The notes: generated by a model not told the origin, from the letters alone. DNA of 64,000 nt from Halomonas sp. M4R1S46 (GCF_025725685.1 NZ_CP107008.1:1116001-1180000); one strand, 5' to 3'. Positions 1 to 8,651 are shown, counted from the first letter of the stretch. Translations and numbers: made by a program.

Positions 1-1712
1 TGCCGCCGGCGGACAAGCGGGCGGCGACCCTGGTCGCCATCCTGCGCCTGCCGAGGGGCGAGGGCCCCGAGCGCCAAGGCCTGCTGCACGCCCTGGCCGA
101 CGACCTGGGGCTGCGTGATCCGGAGGATCCCGACCGGCACTTCGATCCGCTGGCGGCCGGCGCCGAGCGCTGGCAGGGCCCGCGGCCGGCGGCGCTGAGA
201 GCGCTGAGCGACGCCCCCTGGCGCAGCGGCGCCGACACCCGCGAGCGTCTCGAGTGGCTCGCCGAGCGGCTGGTCGAAGACCATGTGCTGGCATCCGGCG
301 ACCTCGAGGGGCTGGCCCGGGACTATCCGGCCACCGCGGCGCTCTGCCGCCACGCCCGCGACGGCCTCTGGGCCGCCATGCGCCACGGCGCCGAGCGGGA
401 GATCGGCGCGCTGCTCGACGGGCTCGACGGCCGTTTCGTGCCGCCGGGGCCGAGTGGGGCGCCCAGCCGCGGGCGGCTCGACGTGCTGCCCACCGGGCGC
501 AACTTCTTCAGCGTCGACAACCGCGCGATTCCCTCGCCCGCCGCCTGGTCGCTGGGCGAGGCCTCGGCCCAGGCGTTCGTCGCGCGCTACCTGCAGGACC
601 ACGGCGACTACCCGCGCCGGCTGGGACTGTCGATCTGGGGCACCGCCACCATGCGCACCGGCGGCGACGACATCGCCCAGGCCCTGGCGCTGATGGGTGT
701 GCGGCCGATCTGGTCGCTCGGCTCGCAGCGGGTGGTCGACGTGGAGGTGATTCCCAGCATGCTGCTGGGCCGGCCCCGGGTGGACGTCACCCTGCGGGTC
801 TCCGGCTTCTTCCGCGATGCCTTCCCCCACGTCATCCGGCTGTTCGACGCCGCGGTGCGGGCGGTGGCCGACTACCACGAGCCGGGTAACGGCAACACCA
901 TCCGCGCGGCGGTCGAGGCGCGCCGCGACGAGCTCGAGGCCGCCGGGCTCTCGCCCGAGGCGGCCGATCAGGAGGCCGGCTACCGGGTGTTCGGCAGCAA
1001 GCCCGGCGAGTACGGCACCGGCCTGGAGCGGCGGATCGACGGCCGCGCCTGGGACGACGCCGACGACCTGGCCGAGGCCTACCTCGCCGCCGGCGCCTAC
1101 GCCTACGGCCAGTTCCCGGAGTCCGGCGCCGGGGCGCGCCGCGCCTTCGAGCGCCAGCTCCAGGGCCTGCAGGCGGTGATGCACAACCAGGACAACCGCG
1201 AGCACGACATCCTCGACTCCAGCACCTACTACGCCTTCCAGGGCGGCATGGCCAACGCCGGCCGCGCCCTGGGCGGCGAGGCGCCGGCGATCTATCACGC
1301 CGACCACGCCAACCCGGCCCGCCCGCGCATCCGCACCTTGAAGGAGGAGCTGGCCCGGGTGGTACGCTCCCGGGTGCTCAATCCCAAGTGGATCGAGGCC
1401 ATGCGCGAGCACGGCTACAAGGGTGCCTTCGAGATGGCCGCCACCGTGGACTACCTGTTCGCCTACGATGCCACCACCGACCTGGTGGCCGACTACCAGT
1501 ACGCCCAGGTGACCGATGCCCTGGTGCTGGACGAGGCCAACCAGCGCTTCCTGCGCGAGCACAACGGCGCGGCGCTGGAGGAGATGGCCGAGCGGTTGCT
1601 GGAGGCGGTCCAGCGCGGCCTGTGGGAGGACGCCGGCGAGCGGGGCGAGGCCCTGCGGGACCTGCTGCTCGAGTTCGACGAACGCCGGGAGGCCGCGCCC
1701 CATGGGGGCTAG
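1..1712 (+). CDS. cobN: Cobaltochelatase subunit CobN (3' part)
   Basis: This is the large subunit of the aerobic, ATP-dependent cobaltochelatase, which inserts cobalt into hydrogenobyrinate a,c-diamide together with CobS and CobT; neither partner is in this window. The frame is open from base 3, so the gene begins upstream and about 570 C-terminal residues are seen. Family signatures include the NFFSVDNRAIPSPAAW segment near base 500 and MHNQDNREHDILDSS near 1180, both typical of the CobN/BchH magnesium-chelatase-like fold. The stop TAG at 1710-1712 overlaps the cobG start by 11 bases, so the two are translationally coupled. The assignment to CobN rather than BchH or ChlH rests on these motifs and on the flanking cob genes. 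Confidence 0.95.
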   Translation, partial: PPADKRAATLVAILRLPRGEGPERQGLLHALADDLGLRDPEDPDRHFDPLAAGAERWQGPRPAALRALSDAPWRSGADTRERLEWLAERLVEDHVLASGDLEGLARDYPATAALCRHARDGLWAAMRHGAEREIGALLDGLDGRFVPPGPSGAPSRGRLDVLPTGRNFFSVDNRAIPSPAAWSLGEASAQAFVARYLQDHGDYPRRLGLSIWGTATMRTGGDDIAQALALMGVRPIWSLGSQRVVDVEVIPSMLLGRPRVDVTLRVSGFFRDAFPHVIRLFDAAVRAVADYHEPGNGNTIRAAVEARRDELEAAGLSPEAADQEAGYRVFGSKPGEYGTGLERRIDGRAWDDADDLAEAYLAAGAYAYGQFPESGAGARRAFERQLQGLQAVMHNQDNREHDILDSSTYYAFQGGMANAGRALGGEAPAIYHADHANPARPRIRTLKEELARVVRSRVLNPKWIEAMREHGYKGAFEMAATVDYLFAYDATTDLVADYQYAQVTDALVLDEANQRFLREHNGAALEEMAERLLEAVQRGLWEDAGERGEALRDLLLEFDERREAAPHGG

Positions 1713-3732
1713 GCCGGCTGTGCCCCGCGTCAAGGGCTGGTGCCCCGGGGCCTGGCGGCCGATGGCCACCGGCGATGGCCTGCTGGTGCGCGTGCGTCCT
1801 CCGCTGGGGCGGCTCACGCGAGGGCAGATGTTGACGCTGTGCGACGCCGCCGAGACCTTCGGCAGCGGGCTGATCGAGCTCACCCGCCGCGCCAACCTGC
1901 AGCTGCGTGGCGTGACCGATGCCGGCTGGCCCGCGCTGATGGAGCGCCTCGTGGAGCATGAACTGGTGGCCCCGGACCCTCAGGCCGAGCGCCGCCCGGC
2001 ACTGCTGGTGGCCCCGGGCTGGGAGGAGGGCGATGCCACCCATGAGGCGGCCCGTCGCCTGCTGGCCAGCCACGAAGGGCGTCTCGAGGGACAGAGTGAC
2101 GCGTGGCCGACGCTGCCGGCCAAGTGGGGCCTGGCCGTCGACGCCGGCCCGGCGCCGCTGCTCGGCGAGGCCCCCGCGGACCTTCGCCTCGAGCGTTCCG
2201 CCGAGGGCGGGCTGCTGGTGCGCGCCGACGGCCGCGAGCGGGGCACCCCGGTGGGCTCGGTCGAGGACGCCGTCGCGCTGCTGGCGCGCCTGGCGCACTG
2301 GTTCGTCGACAGCGGCGGCGCGGAGGCCGGGCGCATGCGTCGCTTCGAGGCGCCGCTGCCCGCCTGGGCGCCGGCCACCACGGCGCCCGCCGGGCCCGGC
2401 GTGCCCCTCGCCCTGGGCGACCATCCCCGGGGCCGGCTGGTCGGGCTGCCCTTCGGCCGCGCGCCGGCTTCGGCGCTGCGCGACGCGCTCGCGTCCGAGG
2501 ACATCACCGCCGTGGGAGTGACGCCCTGGCGGCGCCTGCTGGTGGAAGGGCCAGGAAATGGCGGCGAACCGATCGCGGGCCTTGTGCACGACGAGCGCGA
2601 CCCGCGGCTGGCCATGGACGCCTGCCCGGGCGCGCCCCACTGCGCACAAGCCAGCGTGGCGACCCTGGGCCTGGCGCAGGCGCTCGCCGAGCGGCAGAGC
2701 GGCCGGGTCGTGGGCCGGGTGCACGTGTCCGGCTGTGCCAAGGGCTGCGCCCGCGGCCGGCCGGCCGAGGTCTGCCTGACGGGGCGCGACGGCCGCTTCG
2801 ACCTGATCCTGGACGGGCGCGCCGACGACACGCCGGTCGTGACCGGCCTTGGCGAATCCGACGCTATTGCACTCACGACCCTGGCGTCAGAAAGGACGAG
2901 CCCCGGGGACAAGGCAGAGCGAGGGTCCTACGCCAGGGGTGAGGAGCACGGCTCCGAACGGGCTGGCCAGGGATGGCCAGCACCGGCCCTGCAAGCGGAG
3001 CGGGACGCGAGAGCGCCGCAGGGCGTCGGTAGCGCCCAGGGAAGGGTTCATAGCGCCCTCGCGACGCCTTGTTGCCGGGAAGGATTTATTGAGAGGAAAC
3101 AAATGCCTTACGTCTATGAAACCGACGGACCGGCGATCTACCGGGAGTCCTTCGCCATCATACGGCGCGAGGCCGAGCTGGCACGTTTCTCGCCGGAGGA
3201 GGAGCCGGTGGCCGTGCGCATGATCCATGCCGCCGGCCTGGTGGCGCTGGCGCCGTACATTCATTTCCGCGATGACGCGGTGAACCGGGCGCGCCGGGCG
3301 CTGGAGGCCGGTGCGCCGATCCTGTGCGACGCGCGCATGGTCGCCGAGGGCATCACCCGCAAGCGTCTGCCGGCGGACAACGCCATACTCTGCACCCTGC
3401 ACGACGAGCGGGTGCCCGGCCTGGCCCGGGAGATGGCCAACACCCGCTCGGCGGCGGCGCTGGAGCTGTGGCGGCCCCACCTGGACGGCGCGGTGGTGGC
3501 GATCGGCAACGCGCCGACCGCGCTGTTCCACCTGCTGAACATGCTGGAGGCCCCGGACTGCCCGCGCCCGGCGGCGATCATCGGCTGCCCGGTGGGCTTC
3601 GTGGGCGCGGCCGAATCCAAGCAGGCGCTGTGGGAGAGCGCCGCGGCGCCCTGCGCCATCGTCGAGGGCCGCCTCGGCGGCAGCGCCGTGACCGTGGCCG
3701 CCGTCAACGCCATGGCGGATCGCAGCGAATGA
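1702..3732 (+). CDS. cobG: Precorrin-3B synthase CobG, in an open frame that runs on into cobH
   Basis: CobG is the siroheme and 4Fe-4S monooxygenase that converts precorrin-3A to precorrin-3B, the oxygen-dependent step of the aerobic pathway. About 400 residues (1702 to roughly 2895) match the nitrite/sulfite reductase-like fold: a ferredoxin-like half with ELTRRANLQLRGV, then cluster cysteines at residues 308, 314, 345 and 349 (CPGAPHC and GCAKGC). The start ATG at 1702 overlaps the end of cobN. No stop codon follows the CobG part: the frame passes through a dispersed repeat (2896-3082) and continues as CobH to 3732, giving a possible protein of 676 residues. A separate ribosome site before cobH argues that CobH is also made alone. 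The natural CobG end may have been lost when the repeat arrived. Confidence 0.85.
   Translation: MGARPAVPRVKGWCPGAWRPMATGDGLLVRVRPPLGRLTRGQMLTLCDAAETFGSGLIELTRRANLQLRGVTDAGWPALMERLVEHELVAPDPQAERRPALLVAPGWEEGDATHEAARRLLASHEGRLEGQSDAWPTLPAKWGLAVDAGPAPLLGEAPADLRLERSAEGGLLVRADGRERGTPVGSVEDAVALLARLAHWFVDSGGAEAGRMRRFEAPLPAWAPATTAPAGPGVPLALGDHPRGRLVGLPFGRAPASALRDALASEDITAVGVTPWRRLLVEGPGNGGEPIAGLVHDERDPRLAMDACPGAPHCAQASVATLGLAQALAERQSGRVVGRVHVSGCAKGCARGRPAEVCLTGRDGRFDLILDGRADDTPVVTGLGESDAIALTTLASERTSPGDKAERGSYARGEEHGSERAGQGWPAPALQAERDARAPQGVGSAQGRVHSALATPCCREGFIERKQMPYVYETDGPAIYRESFAIIRREAELARFSPEEEPVAVRMIHAAGLVALAPYIHFRDDAVNRARRALEAGAPILCDARMVAEGITRKRLPADNAILCTLHDERVPGLAREMANTRSAAALELWRPHLDGAVVAIGNAPTALFHLLNMLEAPDCPRPAAIIGCPVGFVGAAESKQALWESAAAPCAIVEGRLGGSAVTVAAVNAMADRSE
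2896..3082 (+). repeat. Dispersed palindromic repeat, copy A
   Basis: This is one of five copies of a roughly 190-bp element in the window (others at 5996, 10118, 31569 and 55971). Shared stretches include GCGAGGGTCCTACGCC near the left, GGCTGGCCATGGATGGCCAG in the middle (here with one changed base) and AGCGCCCTCGCG near the right, so the ends pair with each other. It sits between the CobG and CobH coding parts and contains no stop in the cob reading frame. Confidence 0.85.
3103..3732 (+). CDS. cobH: Precorrin-8X methylmutase CobH
   Basis: CobH moves the C-11 methyl group to C-12, turning precorrin-8X into hydrogenobyrinate, the last step of corrin ring formation. The 209-residue length fits the family, and the RESFAIIRREAEL start, ARMVAEGI segment and the GCPVGFVGAAESK glycine-rich loop near residue 165 are characteristic. 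I chose ATG 3103 because GAGAGGA at 3091-3097 gives a good ribosome site and the repeat lies just upstream. The stop overlaps the cobI start as ATGA. The same frame is open upstream into cobG, so a CobG-CobH fusion protein is also possible. Confidence 0.93.
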   Translation: MPYVYETDGPAIYRESFAIIRREAELARFSPEEEPVAVRMIHAAGLVALAPYIHFRDDAVNRARRALEAGAPILCDARMVAEGITRKRLPADNAILCTLHDERVPGLAREMANTRSAAALELWRPHLDGAVVAIGNAPTALFHLLNMLEAPDCPRPAAIIGCPVGFVGAAESKQALWESAAAPCAIVEGRLGGSAVTVAAVNAMADRSE

Positions 3733-4454
3733 GCCGGGGCACCATTGTCGGCGTCGGCCTCGGCCCCGGCAGCCAGGACCTGATGAGCGTGCGCGCCGAC
3801 CGGCTGATCCGCGGCGCCTCTCACGTTGCCTATTTCCGCAAGAAGGGGCGCACCGGGCACGCCCGCACCATCGTCGAGGGCATGCTGGCGCGTGACGTCG
3901 TCGAGCTGCCCATGGAGTATCCGGTCACCACCGAGATCCCCTTCGACGATCCGCGCTACAACGCCTGGCTGGCGGCCTTCTACGAGCGCCAGGTGGCCCA
4001 GCTCGCCGAGGTCGCCGGGGCCGGTCACGACGTGGCGGTGCTCTGCGAGGGCGATCCCTTCTTCTACGGCTCCTTTATGCATCTCTATACCCGATTGCAG
4101 GGAAGGGTGGCCGTTGAAGTGGTGCCCGGCATCACCGGCATGTCCGCCGCCTGGACGGCGACGGGTAAGCCCATCACCTGGGGCGACGACGTGCTGACCG
4201 TGCTGACGGCGACGCAGCCGGAGGAAAGGCTGGCCAAGCGCATCGCGCGCACCGACGCCCTGGTGGTGATGAAGATCGGCCGCCACCTCGACAAGCTGCG
4301 CCGTGCGCTGGCCAGCGCCGGCCGCGAGGACGAGGCCTGGCTGATCGAGTACGCCTCCATGGCCCAGCAGCGGGTGGTGCCGCTGGCCGAGGTCGGCGAG
4401 CGCGTGCCCTATTTCTCGATCCTGGTGATCCACGGCAACGGGAGGCGGCCATGA
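3729..4454 (+). CDS. cobI: Precorrin-2 C20-methyltransferase CobI
   Basis: CobI uses S-adenosylmethionine to methylate precorrin-2 at C-20, giving precorrin-3A, the substrate of CobG encoded just upstream. The 241 residues show the class III methyltransferase pattern: VGVGLGPGSQDLMSVRA at the N-terminus, CEGDPFFYGSF near residue 108 and the VVPGITGMSAAWT loop near residue 131. ATG 3729 overlaps the cobH stop by four bases, and the gene's own stop overlaps the cobJ start in the same way. The PFFYGSF and WGDD segments favour CobI/CbiL over the other corrin methyltransferases. Confidence 0.94.
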   Translation: MSRGTIVGVGLGPGSQDLMSVRADRLIRGASHVAYFRKKGRTGHARTIVEGMLARDVVELPMEYPVTTEIPFDDPRYNAWLAAFYERQVAQLAEVAGAGHDVAVLCEGDPFFYGSFMHLYTRLQGRVAVEVVPGITGMSAAWTATGKPITWGDDVLTVLTATQPEERLAKRIARTDALVVMKIGRHLDKLRRALASAGREDEAWLIEYASMAQQRVVPLAEVGERVPYFSILVIHGNGRRP

Positions 4455-5233
4455 GCGAAGAGAGACAAGGGGGCTGGGTCAGGATCGTTGGGCTAGGGCC
4501 GGGCAGCGATTCGCTGATCACTCCGGAGGCGTCGGCCGCGCTGGGCGAGGCCACCGACGCCGTAGGCTACGTGCCTTATGTCGAGCGGGTGGCGCCGCGG
4601 CCGGGGCTGACCCGCCACGGCTCGGACAACCGCGAGGAGATCCGCCGCGCCGAGCAGGCGCTCGAGATGGCCGCCGAGGGCCGTCGGGTGGTGGTCGTCT
4701 CCTCGGGCGACCCCGGCGTGTTCGCCATGGGCGCGGCGGTGTTCGAGGCGCTGGAGGCGGGCGAGCCGGCCTGGCGGGCGCTGGATATTCAGGTGCTGCC
4801 GGGGGTCTCCGCGATGCTGGCCGCCAGCGCGCGGCTCGGCGCGCCGCTGGGTCACGACTTCTGCTGCCTCAACCTCTCGGACAACCTCAAGCCCTGGGCG
4901 CTGATCGAGAAGCGCCTGCGCCTGGCCGCCGAGGCCGACTTCGCCATGGCCCTCTACAACCCGCGCTCCCGTTCGCGACCGGAAGGCTTCGCCCGCGCCC
5001 TGACGGTGCTGCGCGAGGCCTGCGGCGACGCGCGCCCGATCATGTTCGCGCGCGCGGTCTCCACGCCGGAGGAGTGCCTTCGCGTCACCTCCCTGGGCGA
5101 GGCTGAGCCTGCGATGGCCGACATGCGCACCCTGGTGATGGTGGGCTCGAGCCTGACGCGGCGCATCGCGGGGGCACAGCGCGAGTGGGTCTATACGCCG
5201 AGGTCGGTGTCATTAGAGGGTGTTGATCAATGA
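4451..5233 (+). CDS. cobJ: Precorrin-3B C17-methyltransferase CobJ
   Basis: CobJ methylates C-17 of precorrin-3B and drives ring contraction to precorrin-4. The 260-residue protein carries VGLGPGSDSLITPEA, then DAVGYVPYVERV, SSGDPGVFAMGAAVFE and LPGVSAMLAASARLGAPLGHDFC, and NPRSRSRPE further on, all hallmarks of CobJ/CbiH. The start is fixed by the ATGA overlap with cobI. Its last seven bases overlap the end of cobK on the opposite strand, so the two genes converge with no room for a terminator between them. Confidence 0.95.
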   Translation: MSEERQGGWVRIVGLGPGSDSLITPEASAALGEATDAVGYVPYVERVAPRPGLTRHGSDNREEIRRAEQALEMAAEGRRVVVVSSGDPGVFAMGAAVFEALEAGEPAWRALDIQVLPGVSAMLAASARLGAPLGHDFCCLNLSDNLKPWALIEKRLRLAAEADFAMALYNPRSRSRPEGFARALTVLREACGDARPIMFARAVSTPEECLRVTSLGEAEPAMADMRTLVMVGSSLTRRIAGAQREWVYTPRSVSLEGVDQ

Positions 5234-5961
5234 GCCAGCCAGGCCAGGACCTCGTCGATGCTGTGCGCCTCGCGGCGGGGTGGCAGCGCCGGGCGGTCGA
5301 TCATCACCACCGGCAGCCCCAGCTCGCGGGCGGCGACCAGCTTGGCCGCCGCCCCCGCGCCGCCGGCGTTCTTGCACACCAGGAGCTCGACGCCGTGCTC
5401 GCGCAGCAGGGCCAGGTCGCCCTCCCGGGTGAAGGGGCCGCGGTCGACGATCACGGTGTGACGCGGCAGCGGCAGCGGCGGCGGCGCGTCGGGATGGTCG
5501 ACCAGCCGCAGCACGTAATGATGTTGCGGTTGGGCCGAGAAGGTGGCCAGGTGCATGCGGCCGATCGCCAGCAGCACCCGCTGGGGCGGGCCGGCGAGGG
5601 CGTCCACCGCCGCCGCGATGCCATCGACCCGCTGCCAGCGGTCGCCATGCTCCGGCGCCCAGGGCGGCCGGGTCAGGGCGAGCAGTTCAGTGCCGAGCCG
5701 CTCGGCCGCGGCCACGGCGTTGCGGCTCATGCGCTCGGCGAAGGGATGGGTGGCGTCGACCAGATGGGTGATGCGCTCTTCCGCCAGGAAATTGGCCAGG
5801 CCCGCCACGCCGCCGAAGCCGCCGACGCGGGTGGGCAGCGGCTGCGGCTTCGGCGCGGTGACGCGACCGGCGTAGCTGAACAGCGCGGGAATCTCGCGCT
5901 CGGCCAGGGTGCGGGCCAGGGCGCTGGCCTCGGTGGTGCCTCCCAGAATCAGGACTTTCAT
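5227..5961 (-). CDS. cobK: Precorrin-6A reductase CobK
   Basis: CobK is the NADPH-dependent reductase that turns precorrin-6A into dihydro-precorrin-6Y for CobL. The 244-residue frame begins MKVLILGGTTEASALA, the nucleotide-binding start of the family, and contains VDATHPFAERMSRNA near residue 74 and CKNAGGAGAAAKL near the end. It lies on the opposite strand to all other cob genes here. It converges on cobJ with a 7-base overlap and is divergent from cobL across repeat copy B. The ribosome site AAGGAG is unusually far (about 15 bases) from the ATG at 5961, but no better start is seen. Confidence 0.93.
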   Translation of the reverse strand: MKVLILGGTTEASALARTLAEREIPALFSYAGRVTAPKPQPLPTRVGGFGGVAGLANFLAEERITHLVDATHPFAERMSRNAVAAAERLGTELLALTRPPWAPEHGDRWQRVDGIAAAVDALAGPPQRVLLAIGRMHLATFSAQPQHHYVLRLVDHPDAPPPLPLPRHTVIVDRGPFTREGDLALLREHGVELLVCKNAGGAGAAAKLVAARELGLPVVMIDRPALPPRREAHSIDEVLAWLAH

Positions 5962-5995
5962 CGGGGCGCTTTGAGCTCCTTCAAACAATTGGCGA

Positions 5996-6187
5996 GATGA
6001 GCGACGGGGACAAGGCGAAGCGAGGGTCCTACGCCGGGGGTGAGGAGGATTCCTCCGAACGGGCTGGCCATGGATGGCCAGCACCGGCCCTGCAAGCGGC
6101 GCAGGATGCGAGAGCGCCGCAGGGCGTCGGTAGCGTCCAAGGATGGGTTCACAGCGCCCTCGCGGCGTCTTGGCGCCGGAAAAGCTC
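5996..6187 (+). repeat. Dispersed palindromic repeat, copy B
   Basis: This long copy starts with GATGAGCGACGGGGACAAGG and ends with TTGGCGCCGGAAAAGCTC. It occupies nearly all of the gap between the divergent cobK and cobL genes, so any promoters for these genes lie inside or right beside it. It differs from copy C by scattered point changes only. Confidence 0.85.
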
Positions 6188-6244
6188 AGTTCTTTCATTG
6201 AGTTGCGAAAGAATCTCTTATCGAGACGCTTTACCAGGACCCAC

Positions 6245-7486
6245 ATGATGAGTGACGCGGACGACGCTCCCTGGCTGACGGTGTTGGGCTGGGGCGAGAG
6301 TGGCACGGCGGGGCTCACGCCGGCAAGCCGCGAGGCGCTGGAGGCCGCCGAGGTGGTGTTCGGCGCCCGGCGCCACCTGCGCCTGCTGCCGGCGCTCTCC
6401 GCCGAGGTGCGCGAGTGGCCGGTGCCCTTCGCCGACGGCGTCCCCCAACTGTTGGCCGAACGCGGCCGCCGCGTGGTGATGCTGGCCTCCGGCGATCCTT
6501 TCTGGTTCGGCGCCGGCGCGACCCTGGCGCGACATCTGCCGGCTCACGAGTGGCGGGCGCTGCCGTCGCCCTCGACCTTCAGCCTGGCGGCCTCACGGCT
6601 CGGCTGGTCGCTGGAGGGCGTGACCTGCCTGGGCCTGCATGCCCGGCCGCTGACGCGCCTGCGCCCGCATCTGCACCGCGGGCGTCGCCTGCTGGTGCTG
6701 CTGCGCGACGGCGCCACGGTAACGGAGCTGGCCGGCTGGCTTGTCCGCGTCGGCTTCGGCGCCAGCCGGCTTCACGTACTGGAGGCGCTGGGCGGCATCG
6801 AGGAGCGCGTGCGCCGCGTGCGCGCCGACGCCGAGCCGCCCGACGACATCGCCCATCCGGTGGCGGTGGGGCTCGAGGTCGACGGCGACGGGCCGGCGCT
6901 GCCGCTGACCCCCGGGCGGCCGGACGCCTGGTTCGACCACGACGGCCAGATCACCAGGCAGGCGGTGCGCGCCGCGACGCTTTCCGCCCTGGCGCCGGCA
7001 CCGGGCGAGCGGCTGTGGGACATCGGCACCGGCTCGGGCTCGGTCGCCATCGAGTGGCTGCTGGCCCACCCGGACAACCGTGCCCTGGGCGTCGAGCGCG
7101 ATGCCGAGCGGGCGGACCGGGCACGCCGCAACGCCCGCGAGCTCGGCGTCGACTGGCTCGAGGTGGTAGAGGGTGATGCCGTGGCGCTGCTCGAAGAGGG
7201 TGCTTTGGCAGAGAAGGGGCCGAGAGAGACGCCGCCGCCCGATGCGGTCTTTATCGGCGGCGGGCTCTCGGAGGCGCTGCTGGTCGCGCTGTGGCGGCGC
7301 CTGCCTACGGGCACGCGCCTGGTGGCCAACGCCGTCACCCTGGAGTCCGAGGCGCTGCTGGCCCACTGGCAGCGCCAGGCCGGTGGCGAGCTGGTGCGCC
7401 TGGAGCTGTCGTCGGCCGCCGCCCTCGGCACCCGGCGCGGCTGGAAGGCCGCCTATCCCATCGTGCAGTGGCGGGTGGCGCGATGA
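6245..7486 (+). CDS. cobL: Precorrin-6Y C5,15-methyltransferase (decarboxylating) CobL
   Basis: CobL methylates C-5 and C-15 and decarboxylates the ring, giving precorrin-8X for CobH. The protein (413 residues) is the two-domain fused form. The CbiE-like half (about 1-205) has VLGWGESGTAGLTP and ASGDPFWFGAG. The CbiT-like half (about 225-413) has the S-adenosylmethionine motif LWDIGTGSGSVAIEW and FIGGGLSEALLVALW. AGGA at 6236-6239 serves ATG 6245 or the in-frame ATG 6248; both are possible. The frame stays open upstream into repeat B, but the methyltransferase homology begins at these ATGs. The end overlaps cobE by four bases. Confidence 0.94.
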   Translation: MMSDADDAPWLTVLGWGESGTAGLTPASREALEAAEVVFGARRHLRLLPALSAEVREWPVPFADGVPQLLAERGRRVVMLASGDPFWFGAGATLARHLPAHEWRALPSPSTFSLAASRLGWSLEGVTCLGLHARPLTRLRPHLHRGRRLLVLLRDGATVTELAGWLVRVGFGASRLHVLEALGGIEERVRRVRADAEPPDDIAHPVAVGLEVDGDGPALPLTPGRPDAWFDHDGQITRQAVRAATLSALAPAPGERLWDIGTGSGSVAIEWLLAHPDNRALGVERDAERADRARRNARELGVDWLEVVEGDAVALLEEGALAEKGPRETPPPDAVFIGGGLSEALLVALWRRLPTGTRLVANAVTLESEALLAHWQRQAGGELVRLELSSAAALGTRRGWKAAYPIVQWRVAR

Positions 7487-7848
7487 GAGTCGTGGGGTTC
7501 GGCTTTCGCCGCTCGGCGACGCTCGCCACGCTTGCCGAGGCGCTGGAGCGGATCGAGACGCGACACGGCCCGGTCGACCGGCTGGCGGCGGTCGAGAGCA
7601 TGCGGCCGCTGGTGCAGGCGCTGGGCGACGCGCGGGGGCTCGCGACCCTGGGCGTGCCCGACGCCTCGCTGGCCAAGGCCGACACCCTGACGCAGTCCCG
7701 GCACAGCCGGGAGGCCCGCGGCACGGGCAGCGTCGCCGAGGCCGTGGCGCTGCTGGCGGCGGGTCCGGGTGCAACGCTGCTCGGCCCCCGACTGATGTCC
7801 ACGGATCGACGCGCGACCGCCGCGGTGGCAACAGGAGACACGACATGA
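7483..7848 (+). CDS. cobE: Cobalamin biosynthesis protein CobE
   Basis: This 121-residue protein matches CobE, the small homologue of the C-terminal part of CbiG, which is found in aerobic clusters but has no firmly assigned catalytic step. Visible features are the GFGFRRSATLATLAEAL start, AAVESMRPLVQALGDARGL and an AEAVALLAAG stretch near the end, in the order expected for the fold. ATG 7483 overlaps the cobL stop, and its own TGA overlaps the cobM ATG. Identity rests on these motifs plus position between cobL and cobM. Confidence 0.85.
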   Translation: MRVVGFGFRRSATLATLAEALERIETRHGPVDRLAAVESMRPLVQALGDARGLATLGVPDASLAKADTLTQSRHSREARGTGSVAEAVALLAAGPGATLLGPRLMSTDRRATAAVATGDTT

Positions 7849-8651
7849 CCATCCACTTTATCGGCGCCGGCCCCGGCGCGCCGGACCTCTTGACGCTGCG
7901 GGGGCGAGACCTGATCGCGTCCTGCCCGGTGTGCCTCTACGCGGGGTCGCTGGTGCCGGAGGCGATCCTCGCGCACTGCCCGGCGGGCGCCCGGATCGTC
8001 AACACCGCGCCGCTGTCCCTCGACGAGATCGTCGACGAGATGGCGGCGGCCCACGCGGCGGGCCAGGACGTGGCCCGGCTGCACTCCGGGGATCTGTCGG
8101 TGTGGTCGGCCATGGGCGAGCAGCTGCGCCGGCTGCGCGAGCGGGGCATTCCCTACGCCATCACGCCCGGGGTGCCCGCCTTCGCCGCGGCGGCCGCCAC
8201 CCTCGGCCAGGAGCTGACGCTGCCGGGCGTGGCGCAGTCCGTGGTGTTGACGCGCACGCCGGGGCGGGCCAGCGCCATGCCGGACGGCGAGACGCTTACC
8301 AACTTCGCGCGCACCGGCGCGACCCTGGCGATCCACCTGTCCATCCACAACCTCGAGCACGTGGTGGCGGAGCTCGCGCCCTGCTATGGCGAGGACTGCC
8401 CGGTGGCCATCGTCTGGCGGGCCAGCTGGCCCGACCAGCAGGTGATCCGCGGGCGGCTGGACACCATCGCCGCGCGGCTCGATCCGGCCATGAACCGCAC
8501 CGCGCTGATCCTGGTCGGCCCGGCGCTTTCCAGCGAGGACTTCGACGACAGCCGCCTCTACGCCATCGGCTATGACCGCCGCTTCCGGCCGCAGTCGGCG
8601 GACTCGCCCTTCGCCGAGGGCGGGGCTTCGGCACAAGAGGGCAACGCATGA
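7845..8651 (+). CDS. cobM: Precorrin-4 C11-methyltransferase CobM
   Basis: CobM methylates precorrin-4 at C-11 to give precorrin-5. The 268-residue product begins HFIGAGPGAPDLLTLRG. It has CLYAGSLVPEAILAHCP, ARLHSGDLSVWSAMGEQ and ITPGVPAFAAAAATLGQELT, the standard signatures of CobM/CbiF, followed by VVLTRTPGRAS. The start overlaps cobE and the stop overlaps cobF, each by four bases, so cobL-cobE-cobM-cobF form a tightly coupled run. Confidence 0.95.
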   Translation: MTIHFIGAGPGAPDLLTLRGRDLIASCPVCLYAGSLVPEAILAHCPAGARIVNTAPLSLDEIVDEMAAAHAAGQDVARLHSGDLSVWSAMGEQLRRLRERGIPYAITPGVPAFAAAAATLGQELTLPGVAQSVVLTRTPGRASAMPDGETLTNFARTGATLAIHLSIHNLEHVVAELAPCYGEDCPVAIVWRASWPDQQVIRGRLDTIAARLDPAMNRTALILVGPALSSEDFDDSRLYAIGYDRRFRPQSADSPFAEGGASAQEGNA

